Source of the DNA: Actinomycetota bacterium
GTDB taxonomy: Bacteria > Actinomycetota > Actinomycetes > S36-B12 > UBA5976
Assembly (NCBI GenBank): GCA_947486505.1
Contig: CANKTT010000011.1
Coordinates: 1-20,854 of the forward strand
Direction of reading: 5' to 3'
DNA: 20,854 bases
Part shown: one piece after another, positions 10,101 to 16,729 of the stretch
How the letters are laid out: each line of letters opens with the position of its first letter
Numbering within the stretch: position 1 is the stretch's first letter
The notes under the pieces: model-generated
The model's input: the letters and a program-made list of their open reading frames with translations, nothing else
Database searches by the model: none
What the model was told of the DNA's origin: nothing
Program-made: the position numbers and the translations under genes

Positions 10101-10358
10101 GGCCGATTGGATGCCTTGTTCACCGGGACTCTAGACGATCCAAGTGCGATCGATAGCTGGTTAGTTGTTGACTGGAAAACTGGAAAACCAGGATCGGCAA
10201 ACGATCTGCAGCTCAGCATCTACCGTCAAGCTGCTGCTCAAACTCTAGGTGTAGACCCGGATCAAATTCAGGCGGCCTTCTACTACGTTGCAGACCAGGT
10301 AGTGACTACGCCAAAGAACTTACTTTCGCTTGCCGAACTAGCCGAACTTATTCTGTAA
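7191..10358 (+). CDS. adnB: AdnB: motor/nuclease subunit of AdnAB
   Basis: Second AdnAB subunit; in mycobacteria AdnB supplies the main 3'-to-5' motor. The 1055-aa protein has Walker A AGAGTGKTT (36-44), LGLTFTTKAANE (motif Ia), LLDEYQDTS (266-274), GDPCQAIYGWRGAE (295-308), TANRR (336-340), MSIHKSKGLEF (645-655) and ERRLAYVAVTRAEQ (726-739). The C-terminal RecB-type nuclease has GTNFHSW (H904), GRLDAL (D974), VVDWKTGKP (D994, K996) and DLQLSIYRQA (Q1007, Y1011). Both motor and nuclease motifs look intact. There is no C-terminal Cys cluster, as expected for AdnB. The GTG start overlaps the adnA stop (GTGA at 7191-7194). The 3' end overlaps the convergent EEP gene by 11 nt. Confidence 0.93.
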   Translation: MKDITPSDLTKVLGFNPSAEQIAAIISPLEPSMIVAGAGTGKTTVMAGRIAWLIMTQQVPPDRILGLTFTTKAANELLTRVRSFLPAAITYLPDESVHADLGEPIISTYNAFGSRLLKEHALRLGLEPDARVVVDATRYQLAMRVVCQSNYDLGGLGYSPTTAVTEMLKLDEQCSNYLVDPNHIIEKDSQRLINLEGIEKKQELTHDMITTCLKRISLAKLVLDFRQAKISNDIIDYADQIRLAAQIAQNSQAMRDILKEQFHVVLLDEYQDTSLSQKVLLQELFGQGHPVMAVGDPCQAIYGWRGAEITNMENFKTDFERQVGGAWEPAKIYKLTANRRSGKKVLDVANSLSNKLRALHPEIVELVTADDAKPVGEIHTALLPTFADEVEWVAEQISKIKPVKSWNEVAVLLREKKNAQYYVNALELRGIPVQVVDPGALVNLAEVREVVSYLEAIYDPTANSALARILLSPRWQIGPRNLAILGRHASELVRIDVTAEMPIDVQLDHIVSAVDKSQRVSLLDALELVGEDESLPYSPEARVRLVELASQLRMLRKFCNESAIDLISRIIRVTGIGIEAMATNSPEGSTHFDRLAALLDLAGNFRNLEGDSSVASFLEYLRTGQRFNSLVDADVTLSDNAVIIMSIHKSKGLEFPIVVVPDLTVGVFPSTPKDRHWPKNAFRIPPDALGAPINPLLPDFPGPVGPRGVDFKAFTSAAGELATIDERRLAYVAVTRAEQKVIASGSWWGPTQSKLRGPSEFLINLHDDATNPDVWTLTPDADATNPMLSDVQYLSWPAQIDPAKQLQIRNDAELVKSAKIDLHDESGLNLEEIALVESWQQDIDALVLQSRQFESTERLVRIPSSLSASQLIALNTDEDTFLKSLVRPMPRKPSSAADRGTNFHSWVETFYGRRTLIDTETLSGAMDDEIYTDEQMQTLKSAFASGPFFDRTPASLELPFALVLGGRTLRGRLDALFTGTLDDPSAIDSWLVVDWKTGKPGSANDLQLSIYRQAAAQTLGVDPDQIQAAFYYVADQVVTTPKNLLSLAELAELIL

Positions 10359-11157
10359 TTTCAACGACAAGCGCGCAATGATCGCTGATCGCAAGCGAGA
10401 GTGCTTCGGCCGAGCCCCTTGCCCGCTTGATCGCATCATCGCTAAATCCTCGGGCTATCACGTGATCAAACTGAATACGCGGCTTAAAGGTTGGATAAGT
10501 GGGCAAAGTAGCCAGGGAATCCCAGCGAGAAACTAAGTTGGCAATTTTGCCAGGCAGATTAAAGTCTCCAATGATGAGTACTGGATTCATGCGATCGCCT
10601 AAATGTTTTGTAAGTTTTCGCAACTGCTTAATGTTGTATCCAGGAACGAAACTTAAGTGAGCGTTAGCAACAGTTATGGTACCTAGTGGCGTTTCAACAT
10701 CAGCAATGATTGCCACGCGTGGTTCATCGGATACTTTCATCAGGCGCGGCCGAGGATCGCTAGGTACAAGTAGTGGCAGTGACAATGGTGCTGCATTAAA
10801 TCTCAGTACTTCGATGTTGTTAAGTGGATAGCGAGACGCTAAGCCAATTCCATAGTGCGGCTGATCATGGTCAGATTCTGGATGTTGGTGCGAGTGAATG
10901 TGAGAGTCAGTGGCGCCTTCCCAAGTTTCCCCTGGTGTACCAGTGACTGCAGGCGCATAGATCCAGTAGGGCAGTCCCATGGCATCCGCGACAGTCTGAG
11001 TTTGATGCTCGTAATTGCTACGAGTTTGTTGCCGATCAACCTCTTGCAATCCAATTAGATCAGCCGGAATCAAACCTGCAACCTGCGCCAAACTAGGAAC
11101 ATTTAGCGGGTCTAATAGTGGGATTCCGTGAAGCAAATTCCAAGTTGCAGCTCTCAT
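10348..11157 (-). CDS. Endonuclease/exonuclease/phosphatase (EEP) family hydrolase
   Basis: A 269-aa member of the EEP (DNase I/exonuclease III-like) superfamily, metal-dependent enzymes that cleave phosphodiester or phosphate esters; the substrate cannot be told from sequence. Active-site residues in the expected order: N7 (ATWNLLHG), E39 (GLQEVD), N165/H167 (ANAHLS), D198/N200 (IIGDFN), D231/H232 (FDHV) and D259/H260 (ISDHCAL). No signal peptide is seen, so it is probably cytosolic. An unusual His-rich stretch lies at 86-101. The ATG at 11157 has no SD, but TAGTCT sits 6 nt upstream, so the mRNA is probably leaderless. It is divergent from nudC with 38 bp between starts and overlaps the 3' end of adnB. 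In M. tuberculosis the gene after adnB is instead a potassium-channel gene (Rv3200c, from memory). Confidence 0.85.
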   Translation of the reverse strand: MRAATWNLLHGIPLLDPLNVPSLAQVAGLIPADLIGLQEVDRQQTRSNYEHQTQTVADAMGLPYWIYAPAVTGTPGETWEGATDSHIHSHQHPESDHDQPHYGIGLASRYPLNNIEVLRFNAAPLSLPLLVPSDPRPRLMKVSDEPRVAIIADVETPLGTITVANAHLSFVPGYNIKQLRKLTKHLGDRMNPVLIIGDFNLPGKIANLVSRWDSLATLPTYPTFKPRIQFDHVIARGFSDDAIKRARGSAEALSLAISDHCALVVEITE

Positions 11158-11195
11158 ATCTGCAGACTATTCGCAAGCGCGTATGATCGCTACTT
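11158..11195. promoter_or_regulatory. Back-to-back leaderless promoters for the EEP hydrolase gene and nudC
   Basis: Only 38 bp separate the two divergent start codons. On the plus strand TATGAT (11182-11187) is followed 8 nt later by the nudC GTG. On the minus strand TAGTCT (plus 11169-11164) is followed 6 nt later by the EEP ATG. Neither gene has a Shine-Dalgarno sequence. Any -35 contacts for each promoter would overlap the opposite core promoter or 5' end. Clear -35 hexamers were not seen. Confidence 0.55.
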
Positions 11196-12119
11196 GTGGA
11201 TACCTTGATGAACGATTTGCCATTAGCGCGATTCACTGTTGATCGATTGGCCGAGTTGCGAGCTAACCCACAATGGTTCAAAAATGCGTGGGCAGCGGAC
11301 AATACGAGAGTCTTAGTTCTACACGATCGAAGCATTCCCGTTACTGATGAATTATCAATTGTTTGGGTTAAGCCTTGGGCTCTGAAAATGTCACACGATG
11401 ATGCACAGCAAGCAGCACTGTTTTTAGGCGCTGATGAGGATCACACATACATCGCAATCATGGAAGATGAAGTTGGACTAACTGACGTCAACTGGGCAAG
11501 TCTGCGTGATGTTGGCGCTGCACTTTCCGCTAAAGATGTTGGCTTAGCAACAGCAGCGGTTGCACTTGCAGCGTGGCACGATGGACACCAATACTGTCCA
11601 AAATGTGGTGCTAAGACTGAAGTTGCAATGGCCGGCTGGTCACGCAAATGTAATGTTCATGACTCTGAGCACTACCCACGCACCGAACCGGCAATGATTG
11701 TTGCAGTTGAAGATCTTGCAGGACGCATCCTTTTAGGTCGACGTAGGGAATGGCCGGAAGGTTGGCTTTCAACTTTGGCTGGATTTGTCGAAGCGGGAGA
11801 GTCTTGCGAAGCTGCTGTGATTCGCGAAGTTTACGAAGAATCTGGAATTCACGTTGATCTGCAATCGCTCAAGTACATGGGTTCACAACCTTGGCCATTT
11901 CCAGCGTCACTTATGCTCGCTTACCGCGCGATCGCAACTAGCACTGAAGTTGAAATGCATGATGATGAAATGACCGAAGTGCAGTGGTTCTCGAGAGATG
12001 AATTAGCAGCAGCTTGCACAGCACAAACTTTAAAGCTGCCGAACCCAGTGTCAATAGCATTCAGACTTATTCAGTCTTGGTACGGTGAAGATATACCAAT
12101 CCAGTGGTGTCGAAGTTAA
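11196..12119 (+). CDS. nudC: NudC: NAD(H) pyrophosphatase (Nudix, zinc ribbon)
   Basis: Hydrolyses NADH/NAD+ to NMN(H) and AMP; in some bacteria NudC also removes NAD caps from RNA. The 307-aa protein has the zinc ribbon with C134, C137 and C152; the fourth ligand position appears to be His (CNVH, H155) instead of Cys. The Nudix box runs G196 to G217 and has REVYEESG with its catalytic glutamates. SQPWPFPAS (230-238) is the signature separating NudC from other Nudix enzymes. The GTG at 11196 fits leaderless initiation behind TATGAT; ATG at 11208 is an alternative start. The stop lies 35 nt before mrx1, so the two are probably co-transcribed, as in mycobacteria. Confidence 0.93.
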   Translation: MDTLMNDLPLARFTVDRLAELRANPQWFKNAWAADNTRVLVLHDRSIPVTDELSIVWVKPWALKMSHDDAQQAALFLGADEDHTYIAIMEDEVGLTDVNWASLRDVGAALSAKDVGLATAAVALAAWHDGHQYCPKCGAKTEVAMAGWSRKCNVHDSEHYPRTEPAMIVAVEDLAGRILLGRRREWPEGWLSTLAGFVEAGESCEAAVIREVYEESGIHVDLQSLKYMGSQPWPFPASLMLAYRAIATSTEVEMHDDEMTEVQWFSRDELAAACTAQTLKLPNPVSIAFRLIQSWYGEDIPIQWCRS

Positions 12120-12154
12120 TTCAGCGATTCTGGAAACACGAGTTTGGAGAAATC

Positions 12155-12397
12155 ATGAGTGAAAAAGTAACCATGTACAGCACCCCGTGGTGTGGCTACT
12201 GCCAACGCTTGAAAGCTCAAATGGGCCGCGAGGGCATTGAATACAACGAGATTGACATCGAACAAGATCCAAGTGCAGCCGACTTCGTGATGGGTGTCAA
12301 TGGTGGCAATGCTGTCGTTCCAACTTTGGTGTTCCCAGATGGCTCAACTCGCACAAATCCCAGCATCGGTGAAGTTAAAACCCTGCTGGGACTGTAA
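12155..12397 (+). CDS. mrx1: Mycoredoxin (Mrx1-type glutaredoxin-like protein)
   Basis: An 80-aa thioredoxin-fold protein that reduces mycothiol mixed disulfides, restoring protein thiols after oxidative stress. The CxxC active site is STPWCGYCQRLK with C13 and C16, the CGYC form typical of mycoredoxin-1. VVPTLVFPDG supplies the cis-Pro loop and GEVKTLLGL is the C-terminal helix. The ATG at 12155 is chosen over an upstream in-frame ATG at 12104 because GGAG (12146-12149) precedes it at 5 nt and because the longer form would overlap nudC and add a tail foreign to the family. It lies between nudC and uvrD2, a conserved actinobacterial arrangement. Its presence implies a mycothiol-making host. 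Confidence 0.9.
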   Translation: MSEKVTMYSTPWCGYCQRLKAQMGREGIEYNEIDIEQDPSAADFVMGVNGGNAVVPTLVFPDGSTRTNPSIGEVKTLLGL

Positions 12398-12467
12398 TCC
12401 TGCGGTTTCCTAACTAATCCTCCGATGTCCCGCGCAGGTTGTCGTAGGGGCTTGGCACAATAGGGCA

Positions 12468-14156
12468 GTGCCCGACATTCTTGACGCCCTCGATGAGCAG
12501 CAGCGCGCTGCAGCTGAATGTGTTTCTGGGCCAGTAGCAATCTATGCGGGAGCAGGCACGGGCAAGACCCGAACAATTACACACCGTATTGCGCACGCAG
12601 TGGCAAGTGGTGTTCATGATCCAAGCCAAACTTTAGCCGTCACATTCACAACTAGGGCAGCTGGTGAACTTCGAAATCGACTTGGACAACTTGGTGTCTC
12701 AGGCGTGCAAGTCCGAACTTTTCATAGCGCTGCATTACGACAACTTAGGTTTTTTTATCCGCAGTTCTTTCATTCAAGCCTTCCAGACTTGATGCCTAGT
12801 AAATTTCGATTTGTTGCAGATGCCGCAACTCTTTGTCGAGTTGCAAATGACAAAGATTCAATTCGAGATATTTCTGCAGAGATTGAATGGGCAAAAGTAA
12901 ATATCTTGTCACCCGACGCCTACCGAGAAAAGGCCGTTGCGGTCAGGCGAGATCTAAGTGGAGACCTAACCATAGAAAAAGTCTCAAAAGTTTTTGAGGC
13001 CTATTTAACCCGTCTTGACGAAGCTCATGCCATGGATTTCGAAGACGTACTGCTTCTAACGACTGCAATGATGGAAAACTATCCAGAGATGGCGAACGCC
13101 GTTCGAAAGCAATATCGCCACTTCACAGTTGATGAGTTTCAGGATGTTAGCCCAGTCCAATTTGAGTTGCTAAATCTTTGGCTCGGTGATCGCGATGATG
13201 TATGTGTTGTGGGCGACCCGGCTCAGACAATTTATTCGTTTTCTGGCGCTACTTCGAAGTATTTGATTGATTTCAAATCCCACTTTGCTAGGACTCAAGA
13301 TTTTCAGTTAAGCCACTCGTACCGAAGTACCGAGCCAATCGTTGCGGTAGCGAATCAGGTGTTGGCTAAAGATGCGACTAGTCCGGTTCGTTTGGTTTCA
13401 CAGCGAGGTAAAGGACCGGCCGTTACTGTAACTGCGTATTCAAACGATGAAGAAGAAGCCAAGTTGATTGGAACGCAGATTTTAGAACTGATTTCAAAAG
13501 GAATAACGCCTAGGGACATTTCGGTTTTGTACCGAATTAATAGTCAATCTGAAGTTTTTGAAGCAGAGTTGAGTGCCTTGGGGATACCAATCTCATTACG
13601 AGGTGCTGAGCGATTTTTTGAACGTGTTGAAGTGAAGAATGCCCTGTTACATCTGCGCGCTGGTTTGCACGTAACCGGAACCAAAGCAATGACAGAAACA
13701 GTTCGCGATATCTTGAGTTCAGTTGGCTGGAAAGCCCAAGCCCCCGATAGTGGGCGAGCGGCCCGAGAAACCTGGGAGTCACTGAACACAATCGTTGACT
13801 TGGCCGACGAACTTCAAAGTAAAGAAACAGCCGCGCAATTACCAGACTTTGTTAAGTCCTTGGACTTGCGCAGTGAAATGGAATTTGCCCCCAGTGCCAA
13901 CGCAGTGACTTTAGCCTCGATTCACGCTGCCAAAGGCTTGGAATGGGAAGCTGTTTTTGTGGCGGGAGTAAGCGAAGGCTTGCTGCCAATTTCGCATGCT
14001 GCTACCGCGACTGAGTTCAATGAAGAACGCAGACTTCTATACGTCGCTATGACGCGCGCCAAAACTCATTTGAATATTTCCTGGGCTAAATCCCGCCACA
14101 CGGATGGCAAGGGCTACCGCGAACAATCAACCCTGCTGCGGGATTTAAAGTTTTAG
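12468..14156 (+). CDS. uvrD2: UvrD2-type SF1A helicase, short form without HRDC domain
   Basis: A 3'-to-5' DNA helicase of the UvrD/Rep group; in mycobacteria UvrD2 is essential. The 562-aa protein has Walker A AGAGTGKTR (27-35), TFTTRAAGEL (motif Ia), FTVDEFQDVS (219-228), VVGDPAQTIYSFSGA (247-261), HSYRSTEP, LASIHAAKGLEW (482-493) and ERRLLYVAMTRAKTH (520-534). DEFQD and TIYSFSGA, with the place after nudC-mrx1, support UvrD2 over PcrA/UvrD1. The protein ends 28 residues after motif VI, so the tetracysteine linker and HRDC domain of the roughly 700-aa mycobacterial enzyme are absent. The GTG start has no clear SD; CACAAT (12456-12461) lies 6 nt upstream, so it may be leaderless. The 3' end overlaps the convergent ABC1 gene by 4 nt. 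Confidence 0.88.
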   Translation: MPDILDALDEQQRAAAECVSGPVAIYAGAGTGKTRTITHRIAHAVASGVHDPSQTLAVTFTTRAAGELRNRLGQLGVSGVQVRTFHSAALRQLRFFYPQFFHSSLPDLMPSKFRFVADAATLCRVANDKDSIRDISAEIEWAKVNILSPDAYREKAVAVRRDLSGDLTIEKVSKVFEAYLTRLDEAHAMDFEDVLLLTTAMMENYPEMANAVRKQYRHFTVDEFQDVSPVQFELLNLWLGDRDDVCVVGDPAQTIYSFSGATSKYLIDFKSHFARTQDFQLSHSYRSTEPIVAVANQVLAKDATSPVRLVSQRGKGPAVTVTAYSNDEEEAKLIGTQILELISKGITPRDISVLYRINSQSEVFEAELSALGIPISLRGAERFFERVEVKNALLHLRAGLHVTGTKAMTETVRDILSSVGWKAQAPDSGRAARETWESLNTIVDLADELQSKETAAQLPDFVKSLDLRSEMEFAPSANAVTLASIHAAKGLEWEAVFVAGVSEGLLPISHAATATEFNEERRLLYVAMTRAKTHLNISWAKSRHTDGKGYREQSTLLRDLKF

Positions 14157-15481
14157 CTAGCTACTTCTTCAGCAAATCCAGGCACCCATTGGGCGAACTC
14201 ACCGCGCACCGAAAACTCTGATTCCAGTTGACACAAAACTCCAATGCTGCCTAACCAAACTCGGTGAATCATCACGTAGTTGGGCGGCAAATTGATTTTC
14301 ATACCGATTGACCAGTCAGCATTTCTTGGGTCGCTAGTGCGCTCAAACTGCTCTCGGATCCAATCCCGACTGTGCTTGAATACTGGAACTTGAGCCGGTT
14401 CGGTAAACGGGCCAAGGTAATCAAGCAGTGATTGTGGATCTAACTCGATGCCTGGGCGAATGAATCCTTCTTCGCGCAACCCAGCAACTACAGATTCTGA
14501 GTCGCCAACCAAGGCAATCTTTAACAGAGTTCCCATCGCCGGTGGCAATCCGTCGGGAAGTTCTGCAGTTGCGCCGAAGTCAAGGACAGCCAATCTGCCA
14601 TCGGGCATAACTTTAAAGTTGCCCGGATGGGGATCGGCGTGCAAGAACCCAACTTGGCTTGGTCCCGATAGTAAGAACCGCAGATACATTTTTCCGAAGT
14701 GATCACGCTCGTCTTGTGTGCCAGATTCAATTAGACGCGCAAGTGACTTACCTTCGACCCATTCGGTGACAATGACATTTTCTGCTGCCGCTAAAACATG
14801 CGGGATGAAGTAATCCGGGTGACCATCAAATCCAACTGCAAACTTTCGCTGAATTTTTGATTCATGCAGATAGTCAAGTTCTTCGGCGACACAATCAGTA
14901 AGCTCGCGCAGTATTGCTCGAACGTCAACCCCTGGAAAGAATCCTGCGAACAGACGTCCAAACCGCGATAGCTGCTGTAGGTCAGCAAGAAGCGCGCCTG
15001 ATGCCCCAGGATATTGAATCTTTACTGCTACGTCGCGGCCATCATGCCAAACTGCGCGATGAACTTGTCCAATTGAGGCAGCCGCAGCCGGTTCGTCATC
15101 GAATGAAGTAAAGCGGTCACGCCAGTTATCTCCAAGAGATTCCCGAAGTACTTGGTGAACTGATTCGATCGCCATCGGTGGCGCGGAGTCTTGTAACTTT
15201 GTTAGTGACTCGCGATAGGGAGCGGCAACATCGTCTGGAAGCACTGACTCAAAGACGCTCAGCGCTTGTCCAAGCTTCATAGCGCCACCCTTGAGTTCGC
15301 CAAGGACACTAAAGATTTGCTCAGCTGTCTTGGCCTGTGCTTGCGCAGTGGCATCTTCGGCTGACATGCCTCCGAGGCGCTTGCCCAGACCGACTGCCCG
15401 CCGACCAACATGTCGCAGAGGTAATGCTGCAATTCGAGCACTTCGGGTTAGGCCGCTTTGGGATAAATCGCTCACACTCAA
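14153..15481 (-). CDS. ABC1/UbiB (AarF-type) atypical kinase-like protein
   Basis: A 442-aa ABC1-family protein, related to UbiB/ADCK ATPases of lipid and quinone metabolism; the actinobacterial member (Rv3197-like) has no firmly settled role. Family marks: the N-terminal KxGQ motif as KLGQ (69-72), an Ala-rich nucleotide loop EPAAAASIGQVH (130-141), VAVKIQYPG with K154, the E200/E201 region, FLHADPHPGNF (279-289) and LDFGATAEL (300-308). All residues expected of an intact ABC1 protein are present. It starts only 3 nt after the stop of the upstream E1-like gene, without its own SD, so translation is probably coupled. TTG at 15481 is the first start; GTG at 15475 is an alternative. No whiB7 gene lies between it and uvrD2, unlike in mycobacteria. 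Confidence 0.9.
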   Translation of the reverse strand: MSVSDLSQSGLTRSARIAALPLRHVGRRAVGLGKRLGGMSAEDATAQAQAKTAEQIFSVLGELKGGAMKLGQALSVFESVLPDDVAAPYRESLTKLQDSAPPMAIESVHQVLRESLGDNWRDRFTSFDDEPAAAASIGQVHRAVWHDGRDVAVKIQYPGASGALLADLQQLSRFGRLFAGFFPGVDVRAILRELTDCVAEELDYLHESKIQRKFAVGFDGHPDYFIPHVLAAAENVIVTEWVEGKSLARLIESGTQDERDHFGKMYLRFLLSGPSQVGFLHADPHPGNFKVMPDGRLAVLDFGATAELPDGLPPAMGTLLKIALVGDSESVVAGLREEGFIRPGIELDPQSLLDYLGPFTEPAQVPVFKHSRDWIREQFERTSDPRNADWSIGMKINLPPNYVMIHRVWLGSIGVLCQLESEFSVRGEFAQWVPGFAEEVAS

Positions 15482-15484
15482 TTG

Positions 15485-16528
15485 TCAGGCAGTTAAGTCC
15501 CATCGGCATCCGCAGGAAGGATGAAAGTGAGTGGGATACGTCTCAAGTGAATCTATGGTGTTTCCCAATTTAAGGACTTGTGAACCGTTCGTTTCGCCAT
15601 GATCGACCCATCCTGAAACGATTCGGACCACCTCCATTGAGGTAGTCAAAATCACGGAGATGCTGGCGCTATCCAAAACTGGATTCTGGGATATCTGCAG
15701 ATCAATGAGTGGCCAGCCTGGATCCTGGTCACATCTATGCAGATGAAAACACCGCAGGCAAGGAGTTTGGCCAGGCTTGATTATCGAACTAATGAAACTT
15801 GCACCCGAACTAGTCGTTGCAAATAGGTGAGGGGTATCCGTTGCAACGAATTGGTCTGCGCTTGTCGCAGAAATCCATGGGAAATCAGCTCGTTGATCGG
15901 GTATCAAGATTTCGATTTTGCGATGCGCTCGAAAGCGCAAGAAATTCTTGTGTGCCGATGCGCCTCGGACCATACGCTCCATCAAATTCCTAGCCACAGC
16001 GTCTCGCCGCACTCCAAGATCAATCCGAGAGGCCCCCCAAGGGGTTAAGTCGGAATCGCTGACCAAAGTTGAATCGTGAACAGTGATGTTGGGAAATCCT
16101 GCACTTGCCAGAAGCAGGCATATTGTCATTCCAAGCCGCCCAGCACCGCGAATTGAAATCTCGCATCCGATTCTTTGGTTAATTGAATCGAGATCGCCGG
16201 CAGTTTCTCGCAATAAATTTAGTCGCTGAATTTCACTTACTGGATTTTGATTGTCATAAGTTACAGATACTGGACCAGATTCAACTAGCCCGAGCTTGAT
16301 CAGATTATTGAGGAAATTCTCACTGGACGCTAGATCGTGCCCCTCGGCAACTAATGTTTCACAAATATCAGAAACAGAATTTGCTCCGGTGAGAAGTCTT
16401 CCTATGGTTTTTCCAACTTTCTTATCAACGACAATTGCGGAATGTGGATTGATACCGATTTGAATTTGCGATGGTCCGCGCTCATAGAGTCGGACGCCAG
16501 GAGCTAGCTTCGGATTAGAAATTTTCAT
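15485..16528 (-). CDS. E1/ThiF-like protein with probable RRE-type N-terminus (TOMM leader-binding/cyclodehydratase-like)
   Basis: A 347-aa protein. Residues about 8-85 look like a PqqD-type winged helix (RiPP recognition element): ligand strands near RLYERGPSQIQIGI, then a helix with KTIGRLLTGANSVSDI. Residues about 120-345 are an E1/ThiF Rossmann fold: IRGAGRLGMT (126-135) and D152 at the end of strand 2. Zinc ligands are CLRC (C257, C260) and HPSCGC (C339, C341). Active E1 enzymes have NLQRQ with an arginine finger and a D-x-x-D-N motif; here those positions read SDLTPWG and ATTSSGASF, so adenylation is unlikely. This matches the non-adenylating E1-like partner in azoline RiPP systems, but no YcaO gene is in the window. 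First gene of a two-gene unit with the ABC1 kinase. No SD before the ATG. Confidence 0.75.
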   Translation of the reverse strand: MKISNPKLAPGVRLYERGPSQIQIGINPHSAIVVDKKVGKTIGRLLTGANSVSDICETLVAEGHDLASSENFLNNLIKLGLVESGPVSVTYDNQNPVSEIQRLNLLRETAGDLDSINQRIGCEISIRGAGRLGMTICLLLASAGFPNITVHDSTLVSDSDLTPWGASRIDLGVRRDAVARNLMERMVRGASAHKNFLRFRAHRKIEILIPDQRADFPWISATSADQFVATDTPHLFATTSSGASFISSIIKPGQTPCLRCFHLHRCDQDPGWPLIDLQISQNPVLDSASISVILTTSMEVVRIVSGWVDHGETNGSQVLKLGNTIDSLETYPTHFHPSCGCRWDLTA

Positions 16529-16530
16529 TC

Positions 16531-16701
16531 ATGAAGTTTGCAGACTGCAACGTGTGCAAGAATCCAACCTTCCACAGCGACTTTGTGTTACCGGTTCCAT
16601 GGTGTTACCAGTTCCATGGTGTTAAAGGTCGAGATTTTCACTTTGTACACATGTGCTTGTTGCACGAAAAAAGATCACAAAAACAGGTAAATCTTTGTTA
16701 A
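16531..16701 (+). CDS. Possible small Cys/His-rich protein (56 codons)
   Basis: An ATG at 16531 opens 56 codons ending with TAA at 16699-16701. The product starts MKFADCNVCKNPTFHSDF and has a CxxC (C6, C9), further Cys at 25, 42 and 56, and His at 15, 29, 37, 40 and 45, a pattern that could bind zinc. Against it: no SD is visible, its ATG lies 2 nt from the start of the divergent E1-like gene, and it runs through 17-bp repeats whose unit is not a multiple of three. I do not recognise a family. Confidence 0.25.
   Translation: MKFADCNVCKNPTFHSDFVLPVPWCYQFHGVKGRDFHFVHMCLLHEKRSQKQVNLC
16585..16630 (+). repeat. 17-bp tandem repeat, two full units and a third partial
   Basis: GTGTTACCGGTTCCATG (16585-16601) is followed directly by GTGTTACCAGTTCCATG (16602-16618), differing at one base, and then by GTGTTAAAGGTC, a decayed third copy. 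The unit carries GTTACC(A/G)GTT. It lies 57-102 bp upstream of the divergent E1-like gene and could be an operator array or a replication-slippage repeat. Confidence 0.75.
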
Positions 16702-16729
16702 CCGACCTAAAACTACCAAGAATCTCGAA

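Noticed and set aside
12104..12154. Longer N-terminus of the mycoredoxin from an upstream ATG
   Set aside because: It would overlap nudC and add 17 residues not seen in the family; the ATG at 12155 has a well-placed GGAG.
12399..12441. CCTGCG/CGCAGG inverted repeat between mrx1 and uvrD2 as a terminator
   Set aside because: Only 6 bp with a loop of more than 20 nt and no T-run.
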